Source of the DNA: Vulcanimicrobiota bacterium
GTDB lineage: Bacteria > Vulcanimicrobiota > Vulcanimicrobiia > Vulcanimicrobiales > Vulcanimicrobiaceae
DNA length: 64,000 nucleotides
Direction: 5' to 3'
NCBI GenBank assembly: GCA_003168375.1
Contig: PMSI01000001.1
Span: 992,001-1,056,000 of the forward strand
The position numbers and the translations under genes were made by a program. Every line of letters begins with the position of its first letter. The first letter of the stretch is position 1. Below, piece after piece: positions 8,791 through 17,704 of the stretch. The notes below the pieces were generated by a model. It made no database searches, had not been told where the DNA came from, and saw only the letters and a list, made by a program, of their open reading frames with translations.

Positions 8791-10065
8791 GTGCCCTTAG
8801 AACCGGATTGCGCTTTGGAGAAACGGCGCGTCGTCATCACGGGGCTGGGAGCGATCACACCGCTCGGGAACAGCTGCGCAGCATTCTGGGACGCCCTGAT
8901 CGCCGGCCGCAGCGGGGTTGGAGCGACGACGGCCTTCGACGCCTCGAAGCTGACCACGCGAATCGCGGCCGAGGTCAAGGACTTCGACGCCGACGCGCTG
9001 TTCGGCCGCCGCGAGGCGCGGCGCATGGACCGCTACGCGCAGATGGCGCTCGCCGCGGCGCGCGAGGCACTCGAGGATGCGGCGTTCCCCGACGATCCCG
9101 ACGTGCGCGAGCGCACCGGCGTGATCGTCGCGACCGGGATCGGCGGGATCACCACGATCGAGAACACCCTGTTCGAGGTCGGACCGAAACAGTCGTGGGA
9201 CCGCATCTCGCCGTTCTTCGTGCCGATGCTGATGGGCAATGCCGCTTCCGCCCAGATCTCGATGAACTACGGGCTGCGCGGACCGGTGTTCGCCGTGTCG
9301 TCGGCATGCGCGAGCGCGAACGACGCGTTCTGCGTTGCGTTCGACAAGATCGTCCTCGGCGAGGCGATTGCGGTCGTCACCGGCGGCAGCGAGGCGGCGG
9401 TGATCCCGACCGCGATGGGCGGTTTCTGCTCGATGAAAGCGATGTCGACGCGCAACGACGACCCGACGCGCGCGTCACGCCCGTTCGACAAGGAGCGCGA
9501 CGGTTTCGTCCTCGGCGAGGGGGCGGGGGTCCTCGTGCTCGAGGACCGCGACTTCGCGATCGCCCGCGGCGTGCACATCTACGGCGAGGTGCTCGGGTAC
9601 GGTCAGTCGGCCGATGCGTTCCACATCGCGCAACCAGACCCGGAATCCAAAGGCGTCGTGCTCGCGATGGAGCGCGCGCTGCTGCGGAGCGGTGTCACAC
9701 CGGAACAGGTCGGCTACGTCAACGCGCACGGCACCTCGACCCCGCTCGGCGACGCCGCGGAGTCGCAGGCGATCGAGCGCGTCTTCGGCGAGCACGCCCT
9801 GAGCGGCGGGCTGGCGGTCTCCTCGACGAAGTCGATGCACGGCCACCTGCTCGGCGCCGCCGGCGCGATCGAAGGGATCGCGACGGTGCTCGCGCTGCAT
9901 CACGGGATCCTGCCGCCTACCACCAACTACGAGTTCCCCGATCCTGAGTGCCGACTCGACTACATTCCAAACGTCGCGCGCAAGGCGCAGGTCGGCGTCG
10001 CGATGTCGAACGGTTTCGGCTTCGGCGGCCACAACACGACCGTCGTGTTCGCGCGGCATGCGTAA
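8791..10065 (+). CDS. fabF: Beta-ketoacyl-ACP synthase II
   Basis: FabF condenses malonyl-ACP with acyl-ACP in fatty-acid elongation. The 424 residues contain the Cys-His-His triad: Cys173 in SSACASANDAF, His313 in NAHGTSTPLGD, and His352 in KSMHGHLLGAAGA. The GFGFGGHN C-terminal loop is present. The start is GTG at 8791, which adds about 12 residues before the conserved RRVVITGLG. acpP normally precedes fabF but is absent here; fabF-rnc-smc is otherwise a common order. Confidence 0.94.
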   Translation: MPLEPDCALEKRRVVITGLGAITPLGNSCAAFWDALIAGRSGVGATTAFDASKLTTRIAAEVKDFDADALFGRREARRMDRYAQMALAAAREALEDAAFPDDPDVRERTGVIVATGIGGITTIENTLFEVGPKQSWDRISPFFVPMLMGNAASAQISMNYGLRGPVFAVSSACASANDAFCVAFDKIVLGEAIAVVTGGSEAAVIPTAMGGFCSMKAMSTRNDDPTRASRPFDKERDGFVLGEGAGVLVLEDRDFAIARGVHIYGEVLGYGQSADAFHIAQPDPESKGVVLAMERALLRSGVTPEQVGYVNAHGTSTPLGDAAESQAIERVFGEHALSGGLAVSSTKSMHGHLLGAAGAIEGIATVLALHHGILPPTTNYEFPDPECRLDYIPNVARKAQVGVAMSNGFGFGGHNTTVVFARHA

Positions 10066-10090
10066 CAGCATGACGCCGAAGCGCTAACCC

Positions 10091-10894
10091 ATGCCCGGCG
10101 AACGGCGGCGCGCGCGGCTGCGTGCGCTGCTGAAGGTCGCGGGGGCGGCCGACGTCGACCTCGGGCTGATCGAGCCCGCGTTCGTGCATGCGAGCGCCGG
10201 GAGCGAGAGCGCGCTCGTCTCGAACGAACGGCTCGAGTTCTTCGGCGACGCCGTCCTGGGCTTCGCCGCCTCGCGCTGGCTGATGAGCGCCTATCCGGAG
10301 CTCTCCGAAGGCGCGCTGACGCGGCGCAAAGCGTATTTGGTGAGCGGCACGGCGTGCGCGGAGACGGCGCGCCGGCTGGGCTTCTCGGAGCTCGTCTTGC
10401 TGGGCGCCGGGATGGACCGCATGGGCGGGAGCTCCAACGAGAGCATCCTGGCCGATGCGTTCGAGGCGTTTCTCGCCGCGCTGTACGCGGCGACCGATCT
10501 CGAGCGGGTGACCGGCTTCCTGGAGAAGGAACACATCGTCCCGCTCGATCACCGCAACGTCGGCGAGCGCGACGCGAAGAGCGACCTCCAGGAGTTCGCG
10601 CAGGGCGCCCTGCGCTTGACCCCGCTGTATTTCGAGCGCGCCGAGGGCCCGCCCAACGACCGCCGCTATACCTCGCAGGTGCGGGTCGGCGACGAGATCC
10701 TCGGCGAGGGGATTGGCCCGTCCAAGAAGGCGGCCCAGCAGAGCGCCGCCGCGATGGCACTCTCCACCTTACGCTCGCGCCATCCGGAAGCGCCCACGGC
10801 GCCGGCGTCGAAAGACGACGGCCGGGTGATCGCGCTCGACAAGCGACGTCGTCACCGTTCTCCCCGTAAGCCCGACAGCGGAGCGCCGGTCTAA
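10091..10894 (+). CDS. rnc: Ribonuclease III
   Basis: This dsRNA endonuclease processes rRNA and mRNA. Residues 45-57 are the signature NERLEFFGDAVLG; a second acidic cluster SNESILADAFEAF lies near residue 120. A double-stranded RNA-binding domain follows (about 160-232, ending GPSKKAAQQSAAAMAL). The basic, proline-rich C-terminal tail of about 35 residues is longer than in E. coli RNase III. It lies between fabF and smc on the same strand. Confidence 0.95.
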   Translation: MPGERRRARLRALLKVAGAADVDLGLIEPAFVHASAGSESALVSNERLEFFGDAVLGFAASRWLMSAYPELSEGALTRRKAYLVSGTACAETARRLGFSELVLLGAGMDRMGGSSNESILADAFEAFLAALYAATDLERVTGFLEKEHIVPLDHRNVGERDAKSDLQEFAQGALRLTPLYFERAEGPPNDRRYTSQVRVGDEILGEGIGPSKKAAQQSAAAMALSTLRSRHPEAPTAPASKDDGRVIALDKRRRHRSPRKPDSGAPV

Positions 10895-10900
10895 CTTCTT

Positions 10901-13900
10901 ATGCGTCTCAAGTCCCTCAAAGTCTTCGGCTTCAAGACGTTTGCCGAAGCGACGACGCTCGATTTCGTCGACGGCACGACGGCGGTCGTCGGGCCGAACG
11001 GTTCCGGGAAATCGAACCTCGTCGACGCGATCCGCTGGGTGCTCGGCGAGCAGTCGTCGCGTTCGCTGCGCTCGCAGAAGATGGAAGACGTCATCTTCGC
11101 CGGCAACAATACGCGCAAGCCGCTCGGTATGACCGAGGTCTCGCTCACCTTCGACAACACGGAGCGCGTGCTGCCGTTGGACTTCGCCGAGGTGCAGATC
11201 ACCCGGCGCGCGTACCGGGTCGGCGAGTCCGAGTTCTACATCAACCGCGAGCCGGTCCGTCTGCGCGACGTCCACGAGCTGCTGATGGGGACGGGGCTGG
11301 GGCCGGGCTCGTACGCGATCGTATCGCAGGGTCAGATCGACTCGATCCTGAGCTCGAAGCCGACCGAGCGGCGCGCGCTGTTCGAAGAGACCGCCGGGAT
11401 CGGAAAGTTTCTCGCCCGCAAGAACGAGGCGCTGCGCCGCCTCGAGGCGACGGAGCAGAACGCGATTCGCGTCAACGACCTGATCGCGGAGCTCGATCGG
11501 CGCGTCCCCGAGCTCGAGACCCAGGTGCGGCGGGCGAAGCGTTACCGCAAGGTGACCGCGCGCGTCCGCGACCTCGAGATCCTCGCGTTTCTGCGCGCGT
11601 CCGCGTCGCGCCGTGCCGAGCGCGAGCGCGTCGCGGCGCAGCTCGCCCAGCACGAGAACGCGCGCGCCGCCGCCGCCGCCCGCGCGGCCCAGTTCGGCGC
11701 GCAGCTCTCGGCGCTGCGCGAGTCGCTCTACACGCTGGAGCTCGATCTCGACCGTGACCGTGCCGAGGCCCAGACTGCGCGCGCCGACTTGGCGCGGATC
11801 GAAGCCGATCTTGCGGCGGCGGTCGCGCGCCGCGACGGTCTCGAGCGGCAGTCGAACGCGGTCATCGCCGACCGCGACCGGGTCGAGGGCGAACGGGTCA
11901 CGCTGCGCGAGCAGATCGCCGCGCTTGAGGAGCGGCTCGCGCCGCTGACCGCGCAGACCGAGAGCTCGCGCGAGCGCGAGCTGGCCGCGTCGACCGCGGT
12001 CGCCGACGCGCGCGGCGCGCTCGACGGCGTCTATCAAGAGCTCCGCGCGGTCGAAGCACTCGCCGCAGAGCACGCGGCCAACGAAGCCGAGCGGCGCGCG
12101 CAGATCGCCTCGGCGCGTACGGAGATCGCACGGCTCGAACGCGAACACGCGAGCGCGCTGGCCGACCGCGACGCGCACGCGAAGCAGGCCGAAGAGGCGC
12201 GCGCGGGGTTCTCCGAACGCGAGCTGCTGATCGCGCGGTACGAAGCCGAGGCGACCGCGCAGCGCGAGCGTGCGCGCATCGCTCGCGAACGCGGCGATTC
12301 CGCCGCGCAGCGCGTCGCCGACCTGCAACGGCGTCACCGGGAGATCGCGTCGGAGATCGCGGGCGCCGAGTCGCGCCTGCACACGATCGAAGAGCTGGAA
12401 GCGGCGCTCGAAGGGCACGCGCACGGGACGCGCTCGGTCGTCGAGGCGACGCACCGCGGCCTGCTGCACGGACTGCACGGCGTGGTCTCGAACCTCATCT
12501 CGACCGACGAGCGCTACGCGCGTGCGCTCGATATCGCGTTCGGCGGCGGTCTTTCGAACATCATCGCCGAGACGTCGGAAGACGCGGAGGCCGCGGTCGC
12601 ATATCTGCGCGAGCGCGAGCTCGGCCGCGCGACGTTCCTCCCGCTCGACTCGCTCGCCCGGCGCGAAGGCCGCGAGCTCGGCAGCCTGCGCGGGCGCGCC
12701 GGAGTGATCGGCTACGCGCACACGCTGGTGCGCGCCGAACCACGCTACCGCGGGATCGTCGCGTTCCTGGTCGGCCGGATCCTGGTCGTCGACGAGCTGC
12801 GAACCGGGATCGACCTGACCCGCGGCGAGGGCTTCCGTGACTCGATCGTAACCCTCGAAGGCGACCAGATCGTGGGCGGCGGCGCGATCACCGGCGGCCG
12901 TTTCCGCAAGGAGCGCTCGATCTTGGCACGGCGTGCGCAGGCCGAGACGCTCAAGGAGCGGATCCCGCAGCTGCGCGCCGAGCGGGAGCAGATCGAGCGA
13001 GACGGCGTCGCCGCGAAGGCCGAGTTGGACGCTGCGTCCGCCGAGCACGACGTTGCGACGACGCTCGCCGGCGAAGCTGAGGTCGCGCTGCGCGGCGTGC
13101 GCACGCAGCTGCAGGGGCTCGGGACCGAGATCGAGCGGCTCGACGCCGCGCTCGTCGCGGCGCGCGGACGGATCGACATGCTGGCGAGCGGGGAACACGA
13201 CGTGCGCTCGCGCCTGCACGCCCTGGAGCGCGTCGCCGACGATCACGTCGACCTCTCGGAGCAGCGCAGAGCGCTCGAAGCGCAGCTCGCCGCGGCCCGC
13301 GGGCGGATCGCGCTGGTCGAGGCGGAGCAGAGCGAGGTCGCCGCCGCAGCGAGCGCGCTGCGCGAGCAGATCGCCGCCCTGAGCGCCGAGCACGACGGGG
13401 TCGTGACGCGCCTCGGTCTGCTCGACGCGGACGCGCAGCGGGCGGGTGCCGCGCGCGAGACGATGCTGCGCGAGCTGGACGCGCTGCGTGCGCGCGCCGC
13501 CGAGCTCGACGCGTCGCTCGGAGCTGCGCGCGCGCGCGTCGCCGCGGCCGACGCCGCGGTCGAGAATGCGCGCCGCAAGCGTGAGGCGACCGCCGATGAG
13601 TCGGCGCAGCGCGAGGCCGACGAACGCCTCGCGCAGAGCGAGGATCGTGAAGCGACCGCGGCCGGCGAGTTCGGGCGTCGCCGTCTCGCCGAGATCGACG
13701 CCGAACTCGGGATGCTGCAGCAGACCTTCGCGCAGAACCCCGCCACCGACGAAGAGCAAGGCGACGTCCTCACGCGGTACTCCGGCGAGCCGAGCGAGAT
13801 CGTCGACGAGCTGCCGCGACTGCGCGAAGAGCTGACGCGCCTGCAAGCCAACGTGAACCTGAACGCGGAGGCCGACCGCGACGAGCTGATCGAGCGCGAG

Positions 13901-14497
13901 CGGTTCCTGCGCGAGCAGATGGACGACTTGCACCGGGCGCGCGAGACGCTGCTCGCGACGATCGCCGAGATCGAGACCTCGTGCCAGGTGCAGTTCAACG
14001 AGACGTTCGACGCGGTGAAGAAGCAGTTCAGCACGGTCTTCGAGCAGCTGTTTCCGGGCGGGCAAGCCGAGATGTGGCAGACGAATCCGGAGAATCTCAG
14101 CGAGACGGGGATCGAGATCTCGGTGCAGCCGCCGGGCAAAAAGATGACCGCGCTGGCGGCGCTCTCGGGCGGCGAGCGCGCGATGACGGCGTCGGCGCTC
14201 ATCTTCGCGCTGATCGCGGTGAAGCCGTCGCCGTTCTACCTCCTCGATGAGGTCGACGCGGCGCTCGACGACGCCAACGTCGAGCGGCTCTCGACGAAGA
14301 TCCGCGAGGTCTCGGCGACCGCGCAGATGCTGATCGTCACGCACAACAAGAAGACGATGGAGCTTGCGCAGCGCCTTTACGGCGTGACGATGCAGGAGCC
14401 CGGCGTCAGCTCGGTCATCAGCGCGACGCTCGACGACCACTTGGTCGCGCCGCCGCTGATCGAAGAGCCGCAGCGTGTACCCGCCATCGCCCGCTAA
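10901..14497 (+). CDS. smc: Chromosome segregation protein SMC
   Basis: The condensin ATPase has 1198 residues, full length for bacterial SMC. Walker A is GPNGSGKSN (31-39), and the N-terminal head continues through GPGSYAIVSQGQID. Long Ala/Arg/Glu-rich coiled coils flank the hinge at about 505-650, with FGGGLSNIIAETSEDAEAAV inside it. The C-terminal head has the signature LSGGERAMTAS and Walker B FYLLDEVDAALDD. It runs 23 bp into purH. A 1223-codon open frame on the opposite strand is only the shadow of its repetitive high-GC codons. scpA and scpB are not in the window. Confidence 0.97.
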   Translation: MRLKSLKVFGFKTFAEATTLDFVDGTTAVVGPNGSGKSNLVDAIRWVLGEQSSRSLRSQKMEDVIFAGNNTRKPLGMTEVSLTFDNTERVLPLDFAEVQITRRAYRVGESEFYINREPVRLRDVHELLMGTGLGPGSYAIVSQGQIDSILSSKPTERRALFEETAGIGKFLARKNEALRRLEATEQNAIRVNDLIAELDRRVPELETQVRRAKRYRKVTARVRDLEILAFLRASASRRAERERVAAQLAQHENARAAAAARAAQFGAQLSALRESLYTLELDLDRDRAEAQTARADLARIEADLAAAVARRDGLERQSNAVIADRDRVEGERVTLREQIAALEERLAPLTAQTESSRERELAASTAVADARGALDGVYQELRAVEALAAEHAANEAERRAQIASARTEIARLEREHASALADRDAHAKQAEEARAGFSERELLIARYEAEATAQRERARIARERGDSAAQRVADLQRRHREIASEIAGAESRLHTIEELEAALEGHAHGTRSVVEATHRGLLHGLHGVVSNLISTDERYARALDIAFGGGLSNIIAETSEDAEAAVAYLRERELGRATFLPLDSLARREGRELGSLRGRAGVIGYAHTLVRAEPRYRGIVAFLVGRILVVDELRTGIDLTRGEGFRDSIVTLEGDQIVGGGAITGGRFRKERSILARRAQAETLKERIPQLRAEREQIERDGVAAKAELDAASAEHDVATTLAGEAEVALRGVRTQLQGLGTEIERLDAALVAARGRIDMLASGEHDVRSRLHALERVADDHVDLSEQRRALEAQLAAARGRIALVEAEQSEVAAAASALREQIAALSAEHDGVVTRLGLLDADAQRAGAARETMLRELDALRARAAELDASLGAARARVAAADAAVENARRKREATADESAQREADERLAQSEDREATAAGEFGRRRLAEIDAELGMLQQTFAQNPATDEEQGDVLTRYSGEPSEIVDELPRLREELTRLQANVNLNAEADRDELIERERFLREQMDDLHRARETLLATIAEIETSCQVQFNETFDAVKKQFSTVFEQLFPGGQAEMWQTNPENLSETGIEISVQPPGKKMTALAALSGGERAMTASALIFALIAVKPSPFYLLDEVDAALDDANVERLSTKIREVSATAQMLIVTHNKKTMELAQRLYGVTMQEPGVSSVISATLDDHLVAPPLIEEPQRVPAIAR

Positions 14498-16058
14498 CCC
14501 TGACGCGGCGCTGATCTCGGTCTACGATCGCACCGGCGTCGCCGCGCTCGCGCGCGCGCTCGCCGAGCGCGGCGTACCCATCTACGCGACCGGCGGGACG
14601 CGCGCCCACCTGCACGAGCACGGGATCGACGCGCTCGACGTCAGCGAGCTCACCGGCTATCCGTCGCTGTTCGACGGGCGGGTGAAGACGCTGCACCCCA
14701 ACGTGTTCGGGGGGATCCTCAAGGACCGCGACAGCGCGGTGCATCTCGGCGAAGCGGAGCGGCACGGCATCCCGACGATCTCGACCGTGGTGGTGAACCT
14801 CTATCCGTTCGAGGCGACGGTCGCGAACGAGAGCGCGACGCTGCAGGAGGCGATCGAGCAGATCGACATCGGCGGCGTCGCGCTGCTGCGGGCCGCGGCG
14901 AAGAACTTCGAGCACGTCACCGTGCTCAGCGAGCCGGCGCAGTACGACGCGTTCGTCGTCGCGCTGGGGAGCGGCGGGCTCGACGCCTCGACCCGGCGGC
15001 GCTATGCGACCCGTGCGTTCGAGCGCACCGCGGAGTACGACAGCGCGATTGCGCGCTATATGGAGTCGGGGCTGCTGGCCCACGAGCTGCCCGGTTCGCT
15101 CGCCCTGACGATTCCGATCGAGCAGCCGCTGCGCTACGGCGAGAACCCGCAGGATCGTGCCGCATTCTACCTCGCGCGCGAGGCGCAGCTCCCCGAGCAG
15201 CTCGGTGGCAAGGCCCTTTCGTACAACAACTTGCTCGACCTCGACGCGACGCTGCGGATCTTGGTGCGCGCGCCGCTCGGGTTCGCGCAGGATCCGCCGT
15301 ATGCGCCGCCGCGTCTCGCCCGCGCGGCGATCGTCAAGCACACCGTGCCGTGCGGCATCGCCGAGCGCGCATCGGTCGCCGAAGCGGTGCACTTGGCGCT
15401 CGCCGCCGATCCGGTCTCGGCGTACGGCGGGATCATCGCCGTCGACGGACGGATCGACGCGGATGCCGCGGAGCATCTCGCCGGCTTCTTCCTCGAGATC
15501 GTTGCGGCGCCGGCGTTCGACGATGCCGCGCTGGCGCGTCTGCGCAAGAAGAAGAACCTGCGCATCATGCGCTACAAGCGGGGGACGCCGGAGCGGATCG
15601 CCGCGGAGCTGCGCGTGCGCAGTGCGCTCGGCGGCGTGCTTGCCGAAGACAACGACCCGCAGGCGCCGCCCGAGCGCTGGACCGTCGTTTCGCGGCGCGA
15701 GCCGTCGCCGGACGAGTGGCGCGATCTGATCTTCGCCTGGGACGCCGTGCGGCACGTGAAGTCGAACGGCGTCGTGATCGTGCGCGACGGGGTATCGCGC
15801 GGCATCTGCGCGGGGCAGACGAACCGGGTCAGTGCCGTGCAGATCGCGGCGCACCGCGCGCACGAGCACGTTCGCGGCGCCGCGTGCGCGAGCGACGGTT
15901 TCTTCCCGTTCCCCGACGGGCTGCTCGCTGCAGCCGACGCCGGCTGCACCACGGTCATCGCGCCGCAGGGCTCGATTCGCGACGCCGAGGTGGTCGCGGC
16001 GGCCGACGAACGCGGGATCGCGCTCGTCTTTTCGACCTACCGCTACTTCCTCCACTGA
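14475..16058 (+). CDS. purH: Bifunctional AICAR transformylase / IMP cyclohydrolase
   Basis: PurH catalyses the last two steps of IMP synthesis. The N-terminal MGS-like cyclohydrolase domain (about 1-195) has LISVYDRTGV, TGGTRAHL and GRVKTLHP. The transformylase domain has SYNNLLDLDA, a KH-x-x-PCG motif and VKSNGVVIV...GICAGQTNRV. The usual KHxNPCG reads KHTVPCG here, a change next to the catalytic Lys-His. The GTG start is 23 bp inside smc. The 527 residues match the usual length. Confidence 0.95.
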   Translation: MYPPSPANPDAALISVYDRTGVAALARALAERGVPIYATGGTRAHLHEHGIDALDVSELTGYPSLFDGRVKTLHPNVFGGILKDRDSAVHLGEAERHGIPTISTVVVNLYPFEATVANESATLQEAIEQIDIGGVALLRAAAKNFEHVTVLSEPAQYDAFVVALGSGGLDASTRRRYATRAFERTAEYDSAIARYMESGLLAHELPGSLALTIPIEQPLRYGENPQDRAAFYLAREAQLPEQLGGKALSYNNLLDLDATLRILVRAPLGFAQDPPYAPPRLARAAIVKHTVPCGIAERASVAEAVHLALAADPVSAYGGIIAVDGRIDADAAEHLAGFFLEIVAAPAFDDAALARLRKKKNLRIMRYKRGTPERIAAELRVRSALGGVLAEDNDPQAPPERWTVVSRREPSPDEWRDLIFAWDAVRHVKSNGVVIVRDGVSRGICAGQTNRVSAVQIAAHRAHEHVRGAACASDGFFPFPDGLLAAADAGCTTVIAPQGSIRDAEVVAAADERGIALVFSTYRYFLH

Positions 16059-16059
16059 G

Positions 16060-16335
16060 ATGCTCGGGTTCGTCGTCCGGCTGGTCGGATTCGCAGTGCT
16101 CCTCGGCGTCGCGTCGCGCGTCGCGCAGACGCTGTGGTCCAACGATGGCCTCGACGCCTTCGCGGCGCTGCAGCCGCTGCACGACACCGGCGTCGTCGGG
16201 TTGCTCGTCGCCCCGTGGGTGTTGGCGTTGATCGGGGTCGGAAAGCTCCGCCCGCTCGCCGTCTTCGTCGCGTTTGCCCTGGCGGGTGCCGCGGTCACGG
16301 CGCCGTTCGTCTGCGCGCGCCTCGCCGGCGCATGA
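16060..16335 (+). CDS. Small membrane protein of unknown function
   Basis: This 91-residue hydrophobic protein has three likely membrane helices (about 4-24, 44-62 and 65-85). The ATG lies one base after the purH stop, and the stop overlaps the ATG of the EamA transporter by 4 bp, so it is translated within the same operon. Base composition and codon use match the neighbours. No family is recognised. Confidence 0.7.
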   Translation: MLGFVVRLVGFAVLLGVASRVAQTLWSNDGLDAFAALQPLHDTGVVGLLVAPWVLALIGVGKLRPLAVFVAFALAGAAVTAPFVCARLAGA

Positions 16336-17273
16336 CATTCCCCCGCTCCGCGCAGAACGTCGTCTTCGTCCTTCTCACCGGCCTCGGTTGGGGATTGCTC
16401 GGCCCTGCCAGCAAGGTGCTGTACGCCGCGGAGCCGGGCGTGTTCGACGGCGTCACGGTCTCGGTCGCGCGTGCGGCGTGGGCGCTGCCGATCTTTCTGT
16501 TCGCGCTGGTGCTGGCGTGGCGCATCGATCCGCCGCGGCTCGACGCGAAACGCTGGACGGCGGTCGTCGCGGCCGGCCTGGTGTTCGGGCTCGTCGTCTC
16601 GGTGGTGTTCACCATCGCCGCGCAGTACACGTCGGTCGCGCACATCTCGTTCCTGATCGGCGTCTCGCCGGTGACGAACACCGCGGTCGCGGCGCTGGTG
16701 TTCCGTACCGCGCTCCACCGCCGGCAGTGGACCGCGCTGGTGCTAGGAGTGATCGGCGTCTCGCTGCTGGCGGCGACCCACAGCAGCGACAAGTCGGCGT
16801 TTCTCGGCGACGTGCTGATGATCGTGTGGCTCGCCGCGTTCGCCGCGTACGCGTGTCTGCTGCGTATCGTCGGAACGCGCATGAACGGCGTGATGACGAT
16901 GGCGCTGGTCGGTTCGATCTCGATGGCCGTCCTGCTGGTGCCCGGTCTCGCGCTCGGGAAGGGGACGGCGATCGCGCACGTCGCCGACACGATGCCGATC
17001 GGCTGGTGGTTCTTCGGCGAGTTCGTGCTCGGCTCGACGCTGATCGCGCAGACGACCTACGCCGCTGCGGTGCGGCGCCTCGGCGTCAGCGTCGCGACGA
17101 TCGGCGCGGAGTACACCGCGCTCGCGGTCGGGGTCGCGATGTCGCTGGCGCTCCACGAGGCCTGGACGCCGCTCACCGTCACCGGCGGGCTCGTCCTGTG
17201 CAGCGCGCTCGCGGCGACCTTTGCGCCGATCCCCTGGCTCGGCACGCGGGAAGGGGTCGCCCCGGCCGCGTAG
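16332..17273 (+). CDS. EamA/DMT-family transporter
   Basis: The 313-residue polytopic protein has about ten membrane helices in two related halves, typical of EamA drug/metabolite exporters: LTGLGWGLLGPASKVLY in helix 1, and a second-half GEFVLGSTLIAQTTYAAAVRRLG. ATG 16332 is chosen because it overlaps the upstream stop; the open frame continues upstream only as a shadow of the preceding genes. Substrate cannot be deduced. Confidence 0.85.
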   Translation: MTFPRSAQNVVFVLLTGLGWGLLGPASKVLYAAEPGVFDGVTVSVARAAWALPIFLFALVLAWRIDPPRLDAKRWTAVVAAGLVFGLVVSVVFTIAAQYTSVAHISFLIGVSPVTNTAVAALVFRTALHRRQWTALVLGVIGVSLLAATHSSDKSAFLGDVLMIVWLAAFAAYACLLRIVGTRMNGVMTMALVGSISMAVLLVPGLALGKGTAIAHVADTMPIGWWFFGEFVLGSTLIAQTTYAAAVRRLGVSVATIGAEYTALAVGVAMSLALHEAWTPLTVTGGLVLCSALAATFAPIPWLGTREGVAPAA

Positions 17274-17282
17274 CGCAGCCCC

Positions 17283-17681
17283 ATGCCGCGCTATCTGCAC
17301 ACCTCGATCTTCGTCAACGACATGGCCGAGTCGATCGACTTCTACACCACCAAGATGGGGCTGAAGCTGCTCGGCGGGCCGCACCACTACCCCGGCAACG
17401 CCGACATGGCGTTCGTCGGCTCGAGCTGGGACGCGTACATCGAGCTGGTCTACGACCTGGAAGATCACCCGCCGTACGCGATCGGCAACCGCTACGAGCA
17501 CCTCGCGCTCGAAGTCGACGGCGATCTGGCCGCCTTCGTCGAAAAGGTGCGCGCGCAGGGCGTGAAGATCGTCAAGGAGCCGAAGAAGGCGCCCAGCGGC
17601 ACGCGCGCGATCGCGTTCGTCGAGGACCCGAACGGCATCCCGGTCGAGCTGCTGGAGCCGCGCGAAGGCCCGGTCGCGTAG
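17283..17681 (+). CDS. Glyoxalase I-like VOC metalloprotein
   Basis: A 132-residue single vicinal-oxygen-chelate unit aligned with lactoylglutathione lyase. The four expected metal ligands are present: His6, Glu54, His73 and Glu122 (in PNGIPVELLE). GloA would isomerise the hemithioacetal of methylglyoxal and a thiol. Whether the organism uses glutathione or another thiol is unknown. It begins 9 bp after the transporter stop. Confidence 0.85.
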   Translation: MPRYLHTSIFVNDMAESIDFYTTKMGLKLLGGPHHYPGNADMAFVGSSWDAYIELVYDLEDHPPYAIGNRYEHLALEVDGDLAAFVEKVRAQGVKIVKEPKKAPSGTRAIAFVEDPNGIPVELLEPREGPVA

Positions 17682-17704
17682 AGCCCGAACCGGCCGGGTC
17701 GACC

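Noticed and set aside
10769-14440. A 1223-codon open frame on the minus strand opposite smc
   Set aside because: It is Arg/Leu-rich with no domain pattern and lies exactly over smc, whose motifs are complete. High GC keeps antisense frames open here.
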